This document shows, piece after piece, positions 32,095 through 32,194 of a DNA stretch of 32,194 nucleotides; position 1 is the stretch's first letter, and every line of letters starts with the position of its first letter. The position numbers were made by a program, and so were the translations under genes. The notes below the pieces were generated by a model that did no database searches, was not told the origin of the DNA, and saw only the letters and a program-made list of their open reading frames with translations. Origin of the DNA: Deltaproteobacteria bacterium (GTDB lineage Bacteria; Myxococcota_A; UBA9160; SMWR01); contig PBYF01000123.1 of assembly GCA_002729515.1 (NCBI GenBank), positions 1 through 32,194 on the forward strand. The letters are read 5' to 3'.

Positions 32095-32194
32095 ATGCGC
32101 GTGCACCGCAGAGGCAGAAGGCGCACAGGGCAGTGCGCGTGCACCGCAGAGGCAGAAGGCGCACAGGGCAGTGCGCGTGCACCGCAGAGGCAGA
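32095..32194. repeat. 38-bp tandem repeat at window edge
   Basis: About 2.6 copies of a 38-bp unit starting at 32095, 32133 and 32171, containing GTGCACCGCAGAGGCAGAAG. The copies are identical except for the first base of copy 1. They are directly joined without spacers and run off the end of the window, upstream of the GT1 gene. Confidence 0.93.

Noticed and set aside
32095-32194. CRISPR array
   Set aside because: The units are directly adjacent with no unique spacers, and no cas genes are present.

Overview
This is a GC-rich chromosomal stretch from a Gram-negative bacterium. It carries lipobox lipoproteins, exported proteins, lipid-linked sugar glycosyltransferases and a YhcB/ZapG-like protein. 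The gene set recalls the myxobacterial/deltaproteobacterial part of the tree, but that placement is inference only. Both ends run into short tandem repeats (24-bp unit at the left edge, 38-bp unit at the right edge), as expected of a contig that stopped assembling at repeats. There are no transposases, integrases, phage genes or CRISPR arrays.

Layout. 1-1400: repeat edge, tRNA-Val(CAC), tRNA-Arg(CCG), then a GmhA-like SIS sugar-phosphate isomerase. 1437-5300 (minus): UDP-glucose 4-epimerase, a doubtful small ORF with an upstream in-frame stop, an ArnT/PMT-like membrane glycosyltransferase and a GNAT acetyltransferase. 5399-7772 (plus): a sulfatase-like lipoprotein that lacks key catalytic residues, type 1 isopentenyl-diphosphate isomerase and an NTF2/SnoaL-like protein. 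7842-9898: two divergent lipoproteins, one with six Asp-rich repeats. 10049-12294 (minus): acetolactate synthase ilvB-ilvN, preceded by a striking AT-rich island. 12616-14256: a DUF928-like lipoprotein with an internal repeat, divergent from a ZapG/DUF1043-like protein. 14261-17379 (minus): a tightly packed operon of a GT-C glycosyltransferase, a UbiA-like membrane protein, an ArsC-family reductase and a glyoxalase I. 17425-19699: an NAD-dependent epimerase, a peroxiredoxin and a polyprenol-phosphate mannosyltransferase-like GT2.

19942-30804 is the most unusual part. It holds an apparently exported kinase-fold protein with a PI4K/FAM20/HipA-type catalytic loop, a nucleotide-translocase (NTT)-like membrane protein, and two exported class A beta-lactamase-fold serine proteins facing each other. 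These are followed by an exported 980-residue protein with the domain order of alpha-glucan water dikinase (phosphohistidine domain, then PPDK-type ATP-grasp). Last comes a second NTT-like transporter fused to HEAT-like repeats and a C-terminal cyclic-nucleotide-binding domain. Two putative ATP-using enzymes with signal peptides beside two putative nucleotide translocases suggest an ATP-fed phosphotransfer system acting outside the cytoplasm, perhaps on glycan or cell-wall material. This is a hypothesis from sequence and gene order, not an established system. The window ends with a GT1 glycosyltransferase (30801-32036).

A recurring theme is envelope and glycan chemistry: four glycosyltransferases, two sugar epimerases or dehydratases, a heptose-type isomerase, polyprenol metabolism and many lipoproteins.
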